Source: Rostratula benghalensis (taxonomy: Eukaryota > Chordata > Aves > Charadriiformes > Rostratulidae). Taken from it: a stretch of DNA of 64,000 bases. Below the pieces are notes generated by a model, which saw only the letters and a program-made list of their open reading frames with translations, did no database searches and was not told where the DNA came from. Location: positions 2,222,758 to 2,286,757 of the forward strand of contig VXAI01000089.1 in the NCBI GenBank assembly GCA_013399305.1, written 5' to 3'. Below are positions 61,421-64,000 of this stretch, piece by piece (position 1 is the first letter of the stretch; each line of letters opens with the position of its first letter). Made by a program: the position numbers and the translations under genes.

Positions 61421-62040
61421 TGCCGCCCACCGTGGGTTGCAAGGCAGTGGTCCCACCACAGGTCTTGGTCTAGAAGAGAAATTGTCAGCTGGGTTGGAAG
61501 TAGCTTCTGGGGTCAGACACCTGAGATGCCAGTAATGCCAGCCTCAGGAAGGGGCTCTGAAAACCTTTGCAGGGTGTTGAGGTGGGTGGTTAAATTGATG
61601 TCTGAGGTTGTTGGCCCAATTGTTAGTTGCAGTTCTGGGTTATGTGTAAAGATTCAACTACACACCTTCCTATATGTTTTCTCATTTCAAAACTGCAAAT
61701 GGAAGGGAAGGATCTCCATCCAGGAATAATTCCACATTTTTATTCATTTCTTCAGCACTCTTGGGAACATAAACTGAGCAGCAAAATATCTACTAAGAAG
61801 ATTTTCAGTAGTGTTGTTCATGTTCATTTTTATCCATGGTGGGAGATTTTTAAAAGAGGAAGGACTGGTGAGAAGGAATATTGCAGATCATTAGAAATGG
61901 CTCTAAAGGAACCTGTAATGACATATTACTGCTTTACACGCTAGGAATTCAGGTAACATGGCAGGAACATGTGCGGATTCTCAGCAGCCTTTGTGAACTT
62001 GAGGCCTAGACAAAACCCTTGTTTTGTAGGGTGCTTGGCA
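61421..62040. other. Flank upstream of FSD1L, no gene recognised
   Basis: Sequence between the CpG island and a CR1 copy. Open frames run out of the CpG island but show no domain and no family resemblance. Confidence 0.5.
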
Positions 62041-63147
62041 AGCAGATGGTCACTAAGCAAAATTCTCATGGAGAAGGTGGCTGCTCGTGGCCTGGATGAG
62101 CATGTGATCTGTTGGATCAAACACTGGATGGATGGTCCCAAAGAGTGGTGCTCAACAGGGTTAAATCCAGCTGGCAGCCGGTCACAAGTGGTGTTCCTCA
62201 GGGCTCAGTATTGGGACCATTGCTGTTTAATGTCTTTATTGATTATCTTGACGAAGTCATAGAGCGTACCATCAGCAAGTTTGCAGCTGACACTAAGCTA
62301 GGTGGGAGTGTTGATTTGCATGAGGACAGGGAAGGTCTGCAGAGGGACTTGGATAGATTGGATGGATGGGCCAATGTCAACAGGATGAGCTTCAAGAAGG
62401 CCAAGTGCCAGGTCCTGCACTTGAGCCACAACTAATGCCTTGCTGCAGGCTTGGGGCAGTGTGGCTGGAGAGCTCCCTGGCAGAAAAGGACCTGGGGGTT
62501 CTAACTGGCAAGCAGCTGAACATGAGCCACAGTGTGCCCAGGTGGCCAAGAAGGCCAATGGCATCATGGCTTGTATTAGAAATAGTGTGACCAGCAGAAG
62601 TAGGGAGGTGATTGTCCCCCTGTACTCAGCACTGGTGAGGCCACACCTTGAGTCTTGTGTTCAGTCTGGGCACCTCAACACGAGAGATGTCGAGGTGCTG
62701 GAGCGAGTGCAGAGGAGGGCAATGAAGCTGGTGAGGGGCCTGGAGAACAAATCTTATGAAGAGCGATTGAAGGAGCTGGGACTGTTTAGTTTGAGGAAGA
62801 GGAGGCTGAGGGGAGACCTCATCGCTCTCTACAACTACCTGAAAGGGCATTGTAGAGAGGCTGGTTCAGGTTTCTTCTCACAGGTGATTAGCGATAGAAC
62901 GAGAGGGAATGGCTTCCAGCTGCAACAGGGTAGGTTTAGGCTGAACATTAGGAAAGAGTTTTACCCAGAAAGAGTGGTCAGACATCGGAATATGTTGCCC
63001 AGGGAGGCGGTTGAGTCCCCATCCCTGAGTTGTTTAGATGTGCTGTTGGGGAATATGGTGTAGGGGAGAACTTTGTAGAGTAGGGCTGATGGTTGGACTC
63101 GATGATCCCAAGGGTCTCTTCCAACCTGAATGATTCTATGATTCTAA
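62040..63147 (+). mobile_element. CR1 LINE, 1.1-kb 3' part including RT, decayed
   Basis: The plus strand carries reverse-transcriptase motifs: [17 protein letters not shown] (around 62180-62235) and the catalytic box reading FAADTKLGG (canonical FADDTKL; the first catalytic Asp is lost). ORF2 then continues through [23 protein letters not shown] and [14 protein letters not shown]. It ends with TTGGACTCGATGATC and the ATTCTATGATTCTA tail. A frameshift lies near 62150 and there is a stop near 62433, so it is not functional. Confidence 0.95.
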
Positions 63148-64000
63148 GCTGAACAGAAACACTGCTGGCAGGCTGCTAGAGAGGATAGAGAGTATCATCT
63201 AAGTTAAGGATTTCAGAATATTTTAGGCCAAAAAGAGATGTGACAGGAGAAAGACCGAATGGAAACAATGGCAAAAAGTCAGAGGAAGGAGAAATATTTC
63301 AGCTCCCTGAATCAAGAACAGACCACCGTGGGTAACCAATACAGAATTGATACAAGAATAATACAAGTAGTACAAAAGCAGTACAAGTAGAAATTGGATT
63401 TAATCCATCTCCGCATGGCATGGTAAATTAGACACATCATCTTATCAAATTTGTCTTTACAGAAGTTAGAAATTTAAGGAAAGACTTTGCCCCAGAACAA
63501 CTTTCTTCTCGCACCAAATGTACTGCTTCCTTACAGTATAACGAACTGAAGGATAAAACAAGATTTAGCTTTACCTGGCCACTTCCTAGGAGCTGTTACT
63601 GTCTTGAAATTCATGAGAATTACAATATTGATATATTTTTCTTGCAGCTTGAATTGTAAGATAATAATTGAATGTCAGTACTTATGTTTATTTACAGATA
63701 CATCTATGTGACATGTGAGGAGGAGGCAGTGGGTTGCATTTCTGTATGGTGGGAGGCTTGGAAGTGGTTAAGATGGATACCAACATTCTGAGAAACCAAG
63801 CTAGCAAAATAACAAGGTAGGAGGATGGCTGCGGGTGACCTCTAAAACACAGTGTGTTTGCTTTGTGCTGGCCTTGAGGAGGGCTGGAACCTTTAACAAT
63901 CACTACAAACATTGGAGTTGCTTATGAGCAATTTACTGTGGCTCTGGCATCAACTAACCTTTCTCATTGTGTGGCACAAGGTCCTCATAACCCATTGTCT
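63148..64000. other. Flank, nothing recognised
   Basis: No exon, RNA gene or repeat was identified. By synteny SLC44A1 would be expected further to the right, transcribed in the same direction, but none of its exons were recognised here. Confidence 0.5.

Overview
The window is eukaryotic, intron-rich, AT-rich vertebrate DNA, and the repeats point to a bird: CR1 LINE fragments dominate, with the characteristic ATTCTATG-type 3' tail, plus one LTR-like block. Two protein-coding genes can be reconstructed exon by exon. Both lie on the minus strand, head to tail: FSD1L (37100-60932) and FKTN, fukutin (19841-34740). The order SLC44A1-FSD1L-FKTN-TAL2 is known from other amniotes, and this block maps to chromosome Z in birds. 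A Z origin is therefore likely, but it is inferred from synteny and not seen directly.

Layout from high to low coordinate, which is the direction of transcription. 61.5-64.0 kb is upstream flank with a 1.1-kb CR1. 60.5-61.4 kb is a CpG island holding the FSD1L promoter and its tiny first coding exon. 60.9-37.1 kb is FSD1L, with 13 coding exons, 494 codons and one 23-nt micro-exon. 37.1-35.3 kb is its 3' UTR and a short intergenic gap. 35.3-34.7 kb is a second CpG island, the FKTN promoter, with a (CA)n tract touching a perfect NRF1-type palindrome. 34.74-19.84 kb is FKTN, with 9 coding exons and 460 codons. Below 19.84 kb there is presumably FKTN 3' UTR, then about 17 kb of intergenic DNA with two CR1 pieces, a probable solo LTR, a small CpG-rich patch near 18.4 kb and several regulatory-looking stretches. 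TAL2, expected next, is not in the window.

Every exon junction was checked by hand for an AG acceptor, a GT donor and matching phase. Both reading frames close without frameshift or internal stop, so both genes appear intact. Their functions are separate: fukutin is a Golgi enzyme in alpha-dystroglycan O-mannosyl glycan synthesis, while FSD1L is a microtubule-associated coiled-coil/COS/FN3/SPRY protein.

I found no convincing previously undescribed system. The items most worth a second look are the CpG-rich patch at 18.2-18.5 kb with a possible short first exon, an unexplained GC-rich patch in FKTN intron 5, a long-armed inverted repeat in an FSD1L intron, and the NRF1/Z-DNA-like arrangement at the FKTN promoter.
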